A stretch of DNA of 64,000 nt from Clostridium sp. MCC353 (GTDB lineage: Bacteria; Bacillota; Clostridia; Lachnospirales; Lachnospiraceae): contig NZ_WQPN01000025.1 in assembly GCF_018785315.1 (NCBI RefSeq), positions 62,001-126,000 of the forward strand, in the 5' to 3' direction. The translations under genes and the position numbers were made by a program. Shown in pieces: positions 1-8,369 of this stretch (positions within the stretch are counted from its first letter, which is position 1; each line of letters starts with the position of its first letter). Below the pieces are notes generated by a model. It did not search any database and was not told where the DNA came from. It was given only the letters and a program-made list of their open reading frames with translations.

Positions 1-178
1 ATTCTTCCTTATCATAGTCTACCGGCAAATCAATCCAACCAAGAAAATCATTACCTGCTCCTGTTTTTTCTGTCAGCACGTTCTTAGCGCACTCAACGGT
101 GGCTTTCATATTGTTCAATTCTTCTGCTGAGATAAAACCAGTAGCTTTTGAATAATCAAATGTTATTTCTTTACTCAT
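1..178 (-). CDS. pgi: glucose-6-phosphate isomerase, N-terminal part (cut by window edge)
   Basis: The reading frame starts at an ATG (176-178) with a good AAGGAG site just upstream and runs off the window edge. The 59 visible residues include the stretch [18 protein letters not shown], which I recognise as the N-terminal region of clostridial glucose-6-phosphate isomerase. The enzyme interconverts glucose-6-phosphate and fructose-6-phosphate in cytoplasmic glycolysis. No active-site region is visible, so the call rests on N-terminal similarity only. A consensus-like promoter lies 50 bases upstream. Confidence 0.8.
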   Translation of the reverse strand, partial: MSKEITFDYSKATGFISAEELNNMKATVECAKNVLTEKTGAGNDFLGWIDLPVDYDKEE

Positions 179-229
179 GATGTTCTTCTCCTTTTTGTAC
201 GTTATAAAATTGACAAATATATTAGCTAG

Positions 230-258
230 ATTATATCACATCTCCCTTTAACTCTCAA
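230..258 (-). promoter_or_regulatory. sigma-A type promoter for pgi
   Basis: On the minus strand TTGAGA (258-253) is followed, after exactly 17 bases, by a perfect TATAAT (235-230). The -35 box overlaps the stop-codon end of the upstream gene, so pgi probably has its own promoter. Read from sequence only. Confidence 0.65.
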
Positions 259-1085
259 GCCAGATATTCCCGGATAATTTCTCCGATCAACTGCAGTTCC
301 TCCGGATTGAGCTCTTTGATCCAGCTGTCGTCCGCCTTTCTTTTTTCCCGGCTGGCCGCAATCTGCTCCAAACTTTGTTTTAAATAGTCCACATCCCGCT
401 TGGCCGTTGTGTCGGCTGCTTCCGCGGTCTGGACCTGAACCTGTTCCCTGCGGTTTCTTCCGCCCCGTTTTCTTTCAGGCAATCCCGTACTGCCTGTCCT
501 CTCTCTGGTGCTGTTTCTGGTGTTTTCCTGTACGGTACTCTCTTCTTCATTCAATATATCTGTTTTAGATTCCTGGGACAGCCGGAACAACAGTGTATTT
601 TCCATATAATCCTGCATTCCCGCTAAGAGCTGCTGTCTGCGCTCTGTCAGGTTAAGGCCGGAATCCACCATCATGGTAAACATACCGAGGAGGATTCCGG
701 CTGAACCATACAAGACGACATAATAGGAATCGCATCTATACCAATAAGAAGCGAACGCCAGCACACCTCCCGCAAAAAAGTTGAGGAACATCAGTTGGGC
801 GGAGACATTTCCCCATCCATTTAAGGAAATTCCCATGAAACGGTAACCATACATCTGTTTTTCTATGTAAGCGCGAATATTTCGGATTCCTCCGTTTAGC
901 CGGTATGTACTTTCAGTCTTCTGTTTCAGATCTCTGAGGTATTTGTTTTTGGTAAGTGTCATGTTATCGGTTTCTTTAATCAATCTTTTGTAGAGGTTAC
1001 GTGTTATCAGCCGCCCAAACATTCCTAATAAACAAATGGCTGCCAACAAGTAAAGTGCTTTTCCTGTTTCTAAAAACTGTTGCAT
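255..1085 (-). CDS. hypothetical membrane protein
   Basis: Predicted 276-residue protein that I do not recognise. It has an N-terminal membrane segment (about residues 10-28), two further hydrophobic segments (about 95-112 and 122-140), and a long charged cytoplasmic C-terminal half rich in Arg, Glu and Gln. That half ends in a short acidic helix (NPEELQLIGEIIREYLA). There is no enzymatic motif. It stands alone between mtnN and pgi on the same strand, 146 bases after mtnN. The C-terminal tail has a low-complexity, coiled-coil-like look, so it may be an adaptor or scaffold, but no function can be assigned. Confidence 0.6.
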   Translation of the reverse strand: MQQFLETGKALYLLAAICLLGMFGRLITRNLYKRLIKETDNMTLTKNKYLRDLKQKTESTYRLNGGIRNIRAYIEKQMYGYRFMGISLNGWGNVSAQLMFLNFFAGGVLAFASYWYRCDSYYVVLYGSAGILLGMFTMMVDSGLNLTERRQQLLAGMQDYMENTLLFRLSQESKTDILNEEESTVQENTRNSTRERTGSTGLPERKRGGRNRREQVQVQTAEAADTTAKRDVDYLKQSLEQIAASREKRKADDSWIKELNPEELQLIGEIIREYLA

Positions 1086-1218
1086 AATAAAAGCTCCCCT
1101 TTCTTTTCCCGGATAATTTCCAGATAGGTATCATTATAACCACCTGTTTTCCGTTTGGGAAGATCAGAGAGCCTAGAATCGTTCGTCAAATTCTCGCATA
1201 AATCGATTATTAACTTAT

Positions 1219-1244
1219 AGTTGAACCCATTTTAAAGTTCAACT
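1219..1244 (-). terminator. hairpin overlapping the mtnN stop codon
   Basis: An 8-bp stem (AGTTGAAC pairing with GTTCAACT) with a 10-base loop encloses the mtnN stop codon. The downstream tract on the minus strand is A/T-rich but not a clean U run, so this is at best a weak terminator. Confidence 0.35.
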
Positions 1245-1933
1245 GCATCCTTAACCATAGCCACTACCAGCCGGACACTGTGTTCAATGGCAGCCGCCTC
1301 AAACACTGGATAATCAATGCTTGCGCTGTCATCCGCCTTGTCCGAAATAGCCCGGATTACCAGATAAGGAACCTTATTCAGATAGGCCGCCTGAGCGATT
1401 GCAGCTCCTTCCATCTCAGTACAGTAACCGTCGAATGTCGAACTAATCCAGTTCTTTTTTTCCTTATCTGAAATAAACTGATCACCGCTGACCACTCTGC
1501 CCACCCATGTACCGATCTCTGGATTGACTTCCCGGCAGCACTTTTCAGCCAGTCTGATCAGGCCTTCATCCGCCGGAAATGCCAGGGTATCCACTCTGGG
1601 GATCTGTCCCAGCGCATATCCAAACATAGCCGCGTCTACATCATGCTGTAAAGAATCACTTGACAAAACAATGTCTCCAATATTGATCTCGGCCTTCAAA
1701 GAGCCTGCAATTCCCGTATTAATCAATGCGGACACACCGTAACGATCCACCAGTATCTGGCTGCACAACGCCGCGTTCACCTTACCGATCCCGGACCGCA
1801 CCACAACAATCTCCCTGCCATACATCTTTCCTTGGCAGAAACTCATACCTGCGGCTTCCTGTATCCGCACATCTGTCATCATATCCTTTAGTTTTGCCAC
1901 TTCTTCTTCCATCGCTCCGATAATTCCTATCAT
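1232..1933 (-). CDS. mtnN: 5'-methylthioadenosine/S-adenosylhomocysteine nucleosidase
   Basis: The 233-residue length fits the MTA/SAH nucleosidase (Pfs) family. It opens with MIGIIGAMEEEVAKL, which holds the catalytic Glu region. It has the purine-binding VVRSGIGKVNAA and GIAGSL segments, the substrate-binding EMEGAAIA and the AISDKAD motif with the catalytic Asp. The enzyme cleaves the glycosidic bond of methylthioadenosine and S-adenosylhomocysteine in the methionine salvage and methyl cycle, releasing adenine. The start ATG has an AAAGGAGAA site. A promoter overlapping a divergent one lies about 120 bases upstream. Confidence 0.95.
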   Translation of the reverse strand: MIGIIGAMEEEVAKLKDMMTDVRIQEAAGMSFCQGKMYGREIVVVRSGIGKVNAALCSQILVDRYGVSALINTGIAGSLKAEINIGDIVLSSDSLQHDVDAAMFGYALGQIPRVDTLAFPADEGLIRLAEKCCREVNPEIGTWVGRVVSGDQFISDKEKKNWISSTFDGYCTEMEGAAIAQAAYLNKVPYLVIRAISDKADDSASIDYPVFEAAAIEHSVRLVVAMVKDAVEL

Positions 1934-2061
1934 ATCTGTTCTCCTTTTATTCCTTCCGGTTACTATTCACAGCCCTCGCTGGAGGACCCGCTATACCAGT
2001 AACCGCCGGCATCCTGCATAATCCCTTGTCTTGCCTGATTTCTTTCCGTGAATTTGATAAT

Positions 2062-2090
2062 TATAACAGAAATCACAGTTCTTGACAATC
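2062..2090 (-). promoter_or_regulatory. promoter for mtnN
   Basis: On the minus strand TTGTCA (2090-2085) is followed after 17 bases by TATAAT (2067-2062). Its -35 hexamer overlaps the -35 hexamer of the plus-strand promoter at 2084, so the two promoters are back to back and probably exclude each other. Confidence 0.6.
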
Positions 2091-2112
2091 ATTCCGCTTC
2101 ATAGCATAATCT
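2084..2112 (+). promoter_or_regulatory. promoter for the TSCPD-domain gene
   Basis: TTGACA (2084-2089), a 17-base spacer and CATAAT (2107-2112) form a near-consensus sigma-A promoter 84 bases before the start at 2196. Confidence 0.6.
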
Positions 2113-2195
2113 AGTAAGTATAGAGCCCCTTTCTCACATTTTTGCTGAACAGGCACTCTATCATTGATTATAAACAAATATGGAGGTATTCACAC

Positions 2196-2444
2196 ATGAA
2201 TTTTAAAACCCAGGGCGTCTGCTCCCGCGAGATTAATTTCGAAATTAAAGATAATAAAGTAGTAAATGTGGAGTTTGTAGGCGGATGCGCCGGAAATACC
2301 CAGGGCGTTGCCCGGTTAATTGAAGGAATGGACATAGACGATGCAATTGCTCGAATGGACGGGATCCACTGCGGCCCGCGGCCTACCTCTTGCCCGGATC
2401 AGTTGGCAAAGGCGTTGAAGAAGTATAAGGAAGAACATAGGTAG
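2196..2444 (+). CDS. TSCPD domain-containing protein (TIGR03905 family)
   Basis: An 82-residue protein starting at the ATG at 2196, which follows a GGAGG site; a longer upstream reading of the frame has no such site. It has the family features CxREI near the N-terminus, VEFVGGCAGNTQG, and a C-terminal CGPRPTSCPDQLA carrying the T-S-C-P-D signature. The conserved cysteines suggest metal or cofactor binding. TSCPD domains also occur at the end of some ribonucleotide reductases, but the role of the free-standing form is unknown to me. Confidence 0.85.
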   Translation: MNFKTQGVCSREINFEIKDNKVVNVEFVGGCAGNTQGVARLIEGMDIDDAIARMDGIHCGPRPTSCPDQLAKALKKYKEEHR

Positions 2445-2456
2445 AGGGGAAAAAGG

Positions 2457-2481
2457 GTGGGCAGTTCGGAGAACTGCCCAC
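2457..2481 (+). terminator. hairpin after the TSCPD gene
   Basis: An 11-bp perfect stem (GTGGGCAGTTC pairing with GAACTGCCCAC) with a 3-base loop starts 12 bases after the stop codon. The U-rich tract is delayed (GGAGTGG then TTTTT), so termination is likely but not textbook. Confidence 0.55.
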
Positions 2482-2499
2482 GGAGTGGTTTTTGGGGGG

Positions 2500-3015
2500 T
2501 TATTTTATTTTGGTTAGGAGGACACCGTCAGTTATAGCACCCGCAGTCTCCCTTCTCCCTTCTTTTTTAGCCAGATAAGTTCCTCTTAATCTATAGTAGT
2601 ATCCTGGCACGATTCCCTCTCCAGTTAACGTATAAGAGACAGAAGGAGCCCCCATAAAAGCTTCATCACAATCGCCTTCACCTAACGTAAATTCCGTATC
2701 AATGTAAGATAAATTTACCCAATCTTCAATATCAGGATCATACTTATCCAAATATAGTGTTATCATTGCATAATCTAATGTAGCATGAGCAATTATTTGA
2801 CCTGATGCATTAATAGTACCATCTTCATTATTAGTAATACTTGCAATTCTAGATGCCATTAACATTCCTCTTGGATCACCAGCCTCTAGATTAAAAGAAA
2901 CACTCTGCCCTGGTGGTAAAAGTTTCGTCTCCTCCTCTGCATATGCTGATGTAGAAATAAATAAACTTAATATTAATACTATACACAACAACCTCTGGTA
3001 TCTCTTAATCCTCAT
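2500..3015 (-). CDS. secreted protein of unknown function (DUF6147-like)
   Basis: A 171-residue protein with a clear signal peptide: a basic start (MRIKRYQRLL), a hydrophobic core, and a likely cleavage after AYA at residues 25-27. The mature part is rich in beta-prone sequence and has no catalytic motif. Similar small secreted proteins in Lachnospiraceae are labelled DUF6147; I give that link only tentatively. It lies 30 bases downstream of the anti-sigma-like gene on the same strand, so the two probably form one unit that senses or responds at the cell surface. Confidence 0.6.
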   Translation of the reverse strand: MRIKRYQRLLCIVLILSLFISTSAYAEEETKLLPPGQSVSFNLEAGDPRGMLMASRIASITNNEDGTINASGQIIAHATLDYAMITLYLDKYDPDIEDWVNLSYIDTEFTLGEGDCDEAFMGAPSVSYTLTGEGIVPGYYYRLRGTYLAKKEGRRETAGAITDGVLLTKIK

Positions 3016-3045
3016 TTTTTTCTCCTTGGTTCACTAATTTATCTA

Positions 3046-3846
3046 CTAATAGAATACTAACTTTTTTACCACTTTTACAAAATCATCCTCCGAAAGATTA
3101 CCTGATAAACTATAATATGCATTATCAATACTTAAATCTGCAGTATATTCAACAGAACCATCCTCTAAAATATTTTTTCTTATAATTATATCCTTATCCA
3201 ACAAAGGGTTATAAACTTCAAGGTATGTATTTGTATCAGTATAAACAGCTACTGAATTGTTCGATGAATTACGTTCTTCGATCAGACTAAGTTTATGATC
3301 TTCTGAAATAAAGCTAAGGACAGCACGGTTATCTCTAACCGTTAATACATCAAATAACATTTCTTCTGGCAAATAGTCTAAAGAAATAACTCTAATGCCT
3401 AGCTGCTCTTGAACCTGCTGATATGCATCTGATGATTTACTGCTTTTAACCAGATTATCATCATTATTCCAAATAATTTTGTTAGAAGATCCCTCCTCCC
3501 TCTTCTGATACTCATAACTCCTCTTTGCCGAACCTCCAATCCCCTGTGCCAATACCAACGATCCCAGCAAAGCCGCTGCCAACAACGGCTTCCATGCATT
3601 ACGAAGCCTGAAATGGCGTTTTTTCTTACCTTCTTGTTCTTTGCGGCGTTCGTGTGCCATAGCTAGAATTTTGTCAAATTCACCTTCCGGAGCTTTTAGC
3701 TCCTCCTGCAGCTCCGGAGATGCCTTCCATTGTGCTTCCGCAGCTTCGAATTCAGCAAGCAGCTGTTCGTCACTATAGCCGAATGCTGTTTTTAACTTCT
3801 CGTCTATGGAATTGTCATTTATGTTGTTTTTACTATTATTATCCAC
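3046..3846 (-). CDS. anti-sigma-like membrane protein with DUF4367-type extracellular domain
   Basis: The N-terminal ~95 residues are acidic and cytoplasmic (LLAEFEAAEAQWKASPELQ). A single membrane segment follows (WKPLLAAALLGSLVLAQG), then an extracellular domain of about 150 residues ending in YYSLSGNLSEDDFVKVVKKL, which resembles DUF4367. This architecture matches anti-sigma factors paired with ECF sigma factors. I chose the GTG at 3846, which has GAGGTG upstream. An ATG at 3885 has its purine tract directly abutting the codon and an ATG at 3858 has none. The likely partner sigma gene (5033-5554) is on the same strand but separated by murG. Confidence 0.6.
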   Translation of the reverse strand: MDNNSKNNINDNSIDEKLKTAFGYSDEQLLAEFEAAEAQWKASPELQEELKAPEGEFDKILAMAHERRKEQEGKKKRHFRLRNAWKPLLAAALLGSLVLAQGIGGSAKRSYEYQKREEGSSNKIIWNNDDNLVKSSKSSDAYQQVQEQLGIRVISLDYLPEEMLFDVLTVRDNRAVLSFISEDHKLSLIEERNSSNNSVAVYTDTNTYLEVYNPLLDKDIIIRKNILEDGSVEYTADLSIDNAYYSLSGNLSEDDFVKVVKKLVFY

Positions 3847-3956
3847 AGAACACCTCATAATTACAGTTTGACCGTTAGTTCCCATCCTCTTTGGGGTTGA
3901 CTTTTTGGTCTTAACGTTTAGTATATTAAATATATTGATATTGGAGGCAGCACACT

Positions 3957-5027
3957 ATGAAAAAAATCATTTTAACCGGCGGTGGTACGGCCGGCCATGT
4001 TACCCCGAATCTTGCATTGGTTCCCTCTTTGAAAGAACTGGGATATGAAATCCACTATATCGGTTCCTATCAGGGAATCGAGCGTAAACTTATTGAAGAA
4101 GCAGGTATTCCTTATGATGGAATATCTTCCGGTAAATTACGCCGTTATTTTGATTTTAAAAACTTCTCAGATCCATTTCGCGTTGTTAAAGGATATGGCG
4201 AAGCTTTAAGACTTTTGAAAAAATACAAACCGGATATTGTATTTTCCAAAGGCGGTTTCGTTGCAGTACCTGTAGTATTAGCCGCTAAGCACTATAAAAT
4301 CCCTGTCATTATCCATGAATCAGACATGACACCCGGACTTGCCAACAAACTTTGCATCCCGTCAGCAAAAAAAGTATGCTGTAATTTTCCGGAAACTCTG
4401 AATTATCTGCCCGAAGAAAAAGCGGTGCTTACCGGGTCGCCAATTCGCAAAGAACTCTTACAAGGAGACCGTTTGTCAGGACTTCAGTATGCCCACTTAT
4501 CGGCAAATAAGCCGGTAATTATGGTCATAGGAGGAAGCCTTGGCTCCGTCACCGTAAATACAGCCGTTCGATCCATCTTAAACAGACTATTAGAACAATT
4601 CCAGGTGATACATATCTGTGGAAAGGGCAATCTGGACGAGAGCCTGATTGGTACTTCCGGATATGTACAGTATGAATATGTTGATGCTCCGTTGAAACAT
4701 CTCTTTGCAGTCGCGGATATCGTGATATCCAGAGCCGGCGCCAACTCAATCTGTGAAATACTGGCGCTCAGAAAACCAAATATCTTAATACCTTTGTCAG
4801 CAGCTGCCAGCAGAGGTGATCAAATCCTAAATGCTAAATCCTTTGAAAAACAGGGATTCAGCACCTTGCTGGAAGAAGAATCTCTGAATGAAGGCTCCCT
4901 TTATCAGGCAATAATATCTACCTACAATAAACGTCAGGAATACACTGCAAATATGGAACAAAGTACGTTAAATGATGCCGTGGGCACAATTATCAATCTG
5001 ATTGAATCCTATGCAAATGAAGACTAA
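3957..5027 (+). CDS. murG: UDP-N-acetylglucosamine--N-acetylmuramyl-(pentapeptide) pyrophosphoryl-undecaprenol GlcNAc transferase
   Basis: A 356-residue protein of standard MurG length. It has the N-terminal glycine loop LTGGGTAGHVTPNLAL, the membrane-facing segment VVFSKGG-type (DIVFSKGGFVAVP), IIHESDMTPGLANK, a second glycine-rich loop VIGGSLGS, and the UDP-GlcNAc-binding SRAGANSICEILAL region. MurG adds GlcNAc to lipid I to make lipid II on the cytoplasmic face of the membrane. The ATG has a GGAGG site 8 bases upstream. It is not in a division/cell-wall cluster here but alone, oppositely oriented to its neighbours, and ends 5 bases from the convergent sigma gene. Confidence 0.93.
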   Translation: MKKIILTGGGTAGHVTPNLALVPSLKELGYEIHYIGSYQGIERKLIEEAGIPYDGISSGKLRRYFDFKNFSDPFRVVKGYGEALRLLKKYKPDIVFSKGGFVAVPVVLAAKHYKIPVIIHESDMTPGLANKLCIPSAKKVCCNFPETLNYLPEEKAVLTGSPIRKELLQGDRLSGLQYAHLSANKPVIMVIGGSLGSVTVNTAVRSILNRLLEQFQVIHICGKGNLDESLIGTSGYVQYEYVDAPLKHLFAVADIVISRAGANSICEILALRKPNILIPLSAAASRGDQILNAKSFEKQGFSTLLEEESLNEGSLYQAIISTYNKRQEYTANMEQSTLNDAVGTIINLIESYANED

Positions 5028-5032
5028 CCGCA

Positions 5033-5554
5033 TCATTTAAACATATCTCTTAAATATTTTCTGATTCTGGAAATCCTCATCCGCAAAGCCGGTTCTGATA
5101 TTTCCAGGATCAGGCTTATATCTTCTATGGGCCGTTCTTCGATAAAGTACAGAATAGCTACATCACGCCAGTCTTTCTTCATCTCCATAATTTCTTTTCT
5201 GATTTCCTGTAAAGTTTCATCTCTTGCAAGGGTATCCAAAACATCTTTTGTATTTTTATTTGCAACTATCTTCGTCTCATCAAATGGTTCTTCCGTATCC
5301 ATGCTCACCATATCATAATGGGACCTTTTTCTAAATAAATCGATACACTTGTTCTTCACTATTCTGACAAGCATTGCCTTTTTCTGTTTATCATTCCAGT
5401 CTAAAGGATACTTCAGATAATATGCTAAGTAAGTTTCCTGAATCATATCGTCTATATCATCGACAGAGACACCCTGATTCCTGGCAATAGTACGTAGGAT
5501 AGGTTCGAAATCTTTATACATGGTACGCAACTTCTGATCATCATCTTGTTGCAT
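5033..5554 (-). CDS. RNA polymerase sigma factor, ECF-like sigma-70 family
   Basis: A 173-residue protein with region 2 at about residues 15-80 (DDIDDMIQETYLAYYLKYP, then RIVKNKCIDLFRKR) and region 4 at about 115-170 (EERPIEDISLILEISEPALRMRISRIRKYL). It lacks regions 1 and 3, as ECF-type sigma factors do. It should direct RNA polymerase to a small regulon. No overlapping anti-sigma gene follows; the best candidate is the membrane protein at 3046-3846 on the far side of the oppositely oriented murG. The start has a GGAG-type site. Confidence 0.85.
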   Translation of the reverse strand: MQQDDDQKLRTMYKDFEPILRTIARNQGVSVDDIDDMIQETYLAYYLKYPLDWNDKQKKAMLVRIVKNKCIDLFRKRSHYDMVSMDTEEPFDETKIVANKNTKDVLDTLARDETLQEIRKEIMEMKKDWRDVAILYFIEERPIEDISLILEISEPALRMRISRIRKYLRDMFK

Positions 5555-5581
5555 ATCTTTCTCCTAAAAAGTAATTATATT

Positions 5582-6001
5582 TTATTTCAGCGCATCATAG
5601 AGCAACTTAGCAGTCTCCTGTAACTCCTCTGGCGCAGCACTTCCCGGATTCCAAGTAACCATGGCTGGACCACCCTCATAGCGGGGAATGATATGCATGT
5701 GGAAATGATATACGGTCTGCCCTGCCTCCGAACCATTATTCTGTACCAGGTTAAAACCTGCGCATCCTAACGTTTCCTTCATCACGGCTCCAATTTTCCC
5801 TGCCAACGGAAGAACCTTCGCCGCAAGGTCTGCATCCAGCTCACAAACATCCTTATAATGATTTTTAGGTAAAATTAAGGCATGTCCTTTGGATGCAGGA
5901 CCCAGATCCAAAATAACTCTGAAATCCTCATCTTCATAAATTGTAGAAGACGGAATATCGCCTCCTGCAATCTTGCAAAAAATACAATTATCCTCTTTCA
6001 T
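5582..6001 (-). CDS. HIT family protein (histidine triad hydrolase)
   Basis: A 139-residue protein with an N-terminal CIFCKI metal-binding pair, SKGHALILPKNH, and the histidine triad HFHMHIIP whose middle histidine is the nucleophile. HIT proteins hydrolyse nucleotide phosphoramidates or dinucleotides, releasing AMP-type products. The start has a good GGAGGGCG site. It follows the rhomboid gene on the same strand by 20 bases, so the two are probably co-transcribed. Confidence 0.92.
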   Translation of the reverse strand: MKEDNCIFCKIAGGDIPSSTIYEDEDFRVILDLGPASKGHALILPKNHYKDVCELDADLAAKVLPLAGKIGAVMKETLGCAGFNLVQNNGSEAGQTVYHFHMHIIPRYEGGPAMVTWNPGSAAPEELQETAKLLYDALK

Positions 6002-6021
6002 AACGCCCTCCTTTCTTACAT

Positions 6022-6636
6022 CTATATTTCATAATCACGGTTTAAGCGTGGTTTCCTGTACAATATCATGGACATCAGAATACCAAGAATCAGTCCTGAT
6101 ATGTGTGCCGCATTATCCACACCACCACCAATAAAACCAAAATATAATGAACACCCAATAACCATAACCAGCTGCCGGGTGCTTAAATCTTCTAATTGTC
6201 CCCGATTAACAACTACAGCATATAAAAGTCCTCCGATTACTCCGAATATTGCACCGGATGCTCCTGCCGAAACCACATTTCTATATTGGCTGATATTAAA
6301 CTGCATTGATATGATATTAGCGCCAACTCCGCATACTATGTAAAACAATAAATATTTAACTTTACCCAGAGCCCGTTCCAAATTATCTCCAAGAACAAAT
6401 AAAATCACCATATTATTTAGGATATGATCAATGCCAAAGTGCATAAATATAGATGTAAACAGACGGTAATATTCCTTATATTCCACCACGTATGGGGCAT
6501 ACATTGCACCATGTTCCACCATGAAATTCAAATTATCCGTAGAACCAGCTAATTCAAGGTACAAAAAATAGATTACATTAACAGCGATTATCGCACCATT
6601 AACATAAGCTATGTTTTTTCTTCGCCCGTTATCCAT
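6022..6636 (-). CDS. rhomboid family intramembrane serine protease
   Basis: A 204-residue, six-helix membrane protein. The catalytic serine is in GASGAIFGVIG (about residue 125) and the paired histidine in NAAHISGLILG near the C-terminus. HILNNM supplies the upstream His/Asn seen in rhomboid helix 2. It cleaves membrane proteins within the bilayer; the substrate is unknown. The ATG has a GGAG site, and a promoter lies 30-60 bases upstream. Confidence 0.9.
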   Translation of the reverse strand: MDNGRRKNIAYVNGAIIAVNVIYFLYLELAGSTDNLNFMVEHGAMYAPYVVEYKEYYRLFTSIFMHFGIDHILNNMVILFVLGDNLERALGKVKYLLFYIVCGVGANIISMQFNISQYRNVVSAGASGAIFGVIGGLLYAVVVNRGQLEDLSTRQLVMVIGCSLYFGFIGGGVDNAAHISGLILGILMSMILYRKPRLNRDYEI

Positions 6637-6665
6637 GAAAAATCTCCTTTGTATACATCAGAAGT

Positions 6666-6694
6666 ATTTTATCATACTATTAACTGTTTGTTAA
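6666..6694 (-). promoter_or_regulatory. promoter for the rhomboid-HIT pair
   Basis: On the minus strand TTAACA (6694-6689), a 17-base spacer and TAAAAT (6671-6666). One mismatch in each hexamer, so moderate support. Confidence 0.45.
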
Positions 6695-6755
6695 GTCGTT
6701 ATTTTATTTAATACTGGACTTTTTCGTAATTTTACGCATAAATAAAATAATATAT

Positions 6756-8039
6756 TCATAGAAAACGATATGCTGCATCAGCTATATAAACTTCATCTCC
6801 AGAGGATAATTCCACACAGGCGTTATTATCGAGCATAATTCCATTGACCACTGTCCCATTGGTGGAATTCAAATCCGTCAACAGATACCGCCCATCCTGC
6901 TCATCCAGGCGCACATGCAGCCGGCTGACCGTATCCTTTGCCAGTACATAGTCAGCAATCCCTTCCTGTTTTCCTATTATAAAGGGATAATATTCCAGCA
7001 GGATATCCGGTCTTTCCGGCTGCAGGCTTACCAATTTATGAAATCCTTTTCTTTTTTCAGTCTCTGCCAGCAAAACAGTATTGTCTTCTCTATATGAAGG
7101 CAAATTAACCTGTTTTGGCATCATGTCTTCGAAAGCTTCTTCCTGTGGTTTGTCTTCAAATTCCATATGCCAGGTATTAAGCTCTGATAATTTTCCCTCA
7201 GCTGGTGGTTCTTTCTCCTGTTCCGGATCAGAACGTTTATTCCATACTAATATTGTAATTATAATTAATACTAATTCAATTCCGGCTATCCATTTCCATC
7301 CGCCATAAAGCGCATCTCTCCCGCCCCATCCATAGAGCCCAGCCATGCCGATGGGCAGGAAAAGGAGTTGGTACCAGGGCTTTTGCCTTTGTTTTTGGGG
7401 AATAACAAGAGGTTCTTCTTTTATATTTTCTCTGTTTCCGGTCGCAGGGCATGTTATTTTTGAAGAATCAGTCTCCTGTTCTTCCTCTGTCTCATATCCG
7501 CCGTTCACCGGATAAAGCAGTTTCAGAAGGTCTTTCATTCCATAATTTTCCTTCTGGCTTTCCTGAAACAGGCTGTAGGCCAGTACAACGCTCTCTTTAT
7601 CCTGGTGATCCACTTTGCCTAACAGATATTGAAGTAATTTTGTCAGCGCTGCCGGAAAATCGCCATGGTATCCCGGAACGAGACAGAGCCCGAATTCTCC
7701 GCTTTCAGGATCCGTATAAATATATTCAGGATCCATGAGTATCTGCTCCTCACTTAACAAAAATGTGTCTATTTTTTCCAAAACACGGCTGATGCCCAGA
7801 ATTAAACGGCTGATTTCTGATGACTTAATGTTTCTGCTGTTCAAAAGCCGTTTAAGCGGCTGACGGGAGGTTATCTCATAATAATACAGCTTCTCATTAT
7901 CCGTGAGTTTAACCCTGAATTTAAGCAAACCTTCAATATGATTTCCGGCCAGCATCTTCTCCGCATATCCGCTTTGGTCACCCTCTCCTTTTACAATCAT
8001 ATAATTATGCTTCATTTCCCGTTTATACGTGATATCCAT
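6756..8039 (-). CDS. FHA domain protein with DUF6382-like N-terminus, Tad pilus operon
   Basis: A 427-residue protein. Residues 1-170 form a domain like DUF6382 (starts MDITYKREMKHNYMIVKG). A membrane region follows at about 220-260 (LLFLPIGMAGLYGW, then GIELVLIIITILVW). A C-terminal FHA domain lies at about 345-427 with the canonical phosphothreonine-binding residues (SRLHVRL, NSTNGTVVNG). FHA domains bind phosphothreonine, so this protein may couple Ser/Thr kinase signalling to pilus assembly. It is the last gene of the Tad operon, 9 bases after the preceding TadE-like gene. Confidence 0.8.
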   Translation of the reverse strand: MDITYKREMKHNYMIVKGEGDQSGYAEKMLAGNHIEGLLKFRVKLTDNEKLYYYEITSRQPLKRLLNSRNIKSSEISRLILGISRVLEKIDTFLLSEEQILMDPEYIYTDPESGEFGLCLVPGYHGDFPAALTKLLQYLLGKVDHQDKESVVLAYSLFQESQKENYGMKDLLKLLYPVNGGYETEEEQETDSSKITCPATGNRENIKEEPLVIPQKQRQKPWYQLLFLPIGMAGLYGWGGRDALYGGWKWIAGIELVLIIITILVWNKRSDPEQEKEPPAEGKLSELNTWHMEFEDKPQEEAFEDMMPKQVNLPSYREDNTVLLAETEKRKGFHKLVSLQPERPDILLEYYPFIIGKQEGIADYVLAKDTVSRLHVRLDEQDGRYLLTDLNSTNGTVVNGIMLDNNACVELSSGDEVYIADAAYRFL

Positions 8040-8048
8040 CTTTGACTC

Positions 8049-8369
8049 CTACTTCACAATAAGGCTGATCATCCTGATGAACTCTTCCGGCTCGTAAAGC
8101 CCCTTTTCCAACTGAACAGTCCTCTTATTTCCCTGGTATTGTCCGCTCACCTTGTTCCCACTTTCGGATACCTGAATTCGGTATTCAGGAACCGATAATG
8201 AAGAACTGCCTCTATGATATCTCTTATACTCCACCGTTTCATGGAGCTTCATAATGCCTGCCGTATCATTTTTCCATTGGAAAGCAGTCTGAATCAATAT
8301 ACAAAGGGCTGTGAGCACAATTCCCATCACAATTGCTGATTCTACCGTATAACTGCCCTTTAATCTCAT
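8049..8369 (-). CDS. TadE-like pilus protein (pseudopilin)
   Basis: A 106-residue protein with a positively charged start and one hydrophobic helix (KGSYTVESAIVMGIVLTALC), the typical TadE/pseudopilin N-terminus, then a hydrophilic extracellular part. The frame is open further upstream, but the start at 8369 is favoured because its ATG overlaps the TGA stop of the prepilin peptidase gene (ATGA coupling). It is probably a minor pilin or assembly factor of the Tad system. Confidence 0.7.
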   Translation of the reverse strand: MRLKGSYTVESAIVMGIVLTALCILIQTAFQWKNDTAGIMKLHETVEYKRYHRGSSSLSVPEYRIQVSESGNKVSGQYQGNKRTVQLEKGLYEPEEFIRMISLIVK

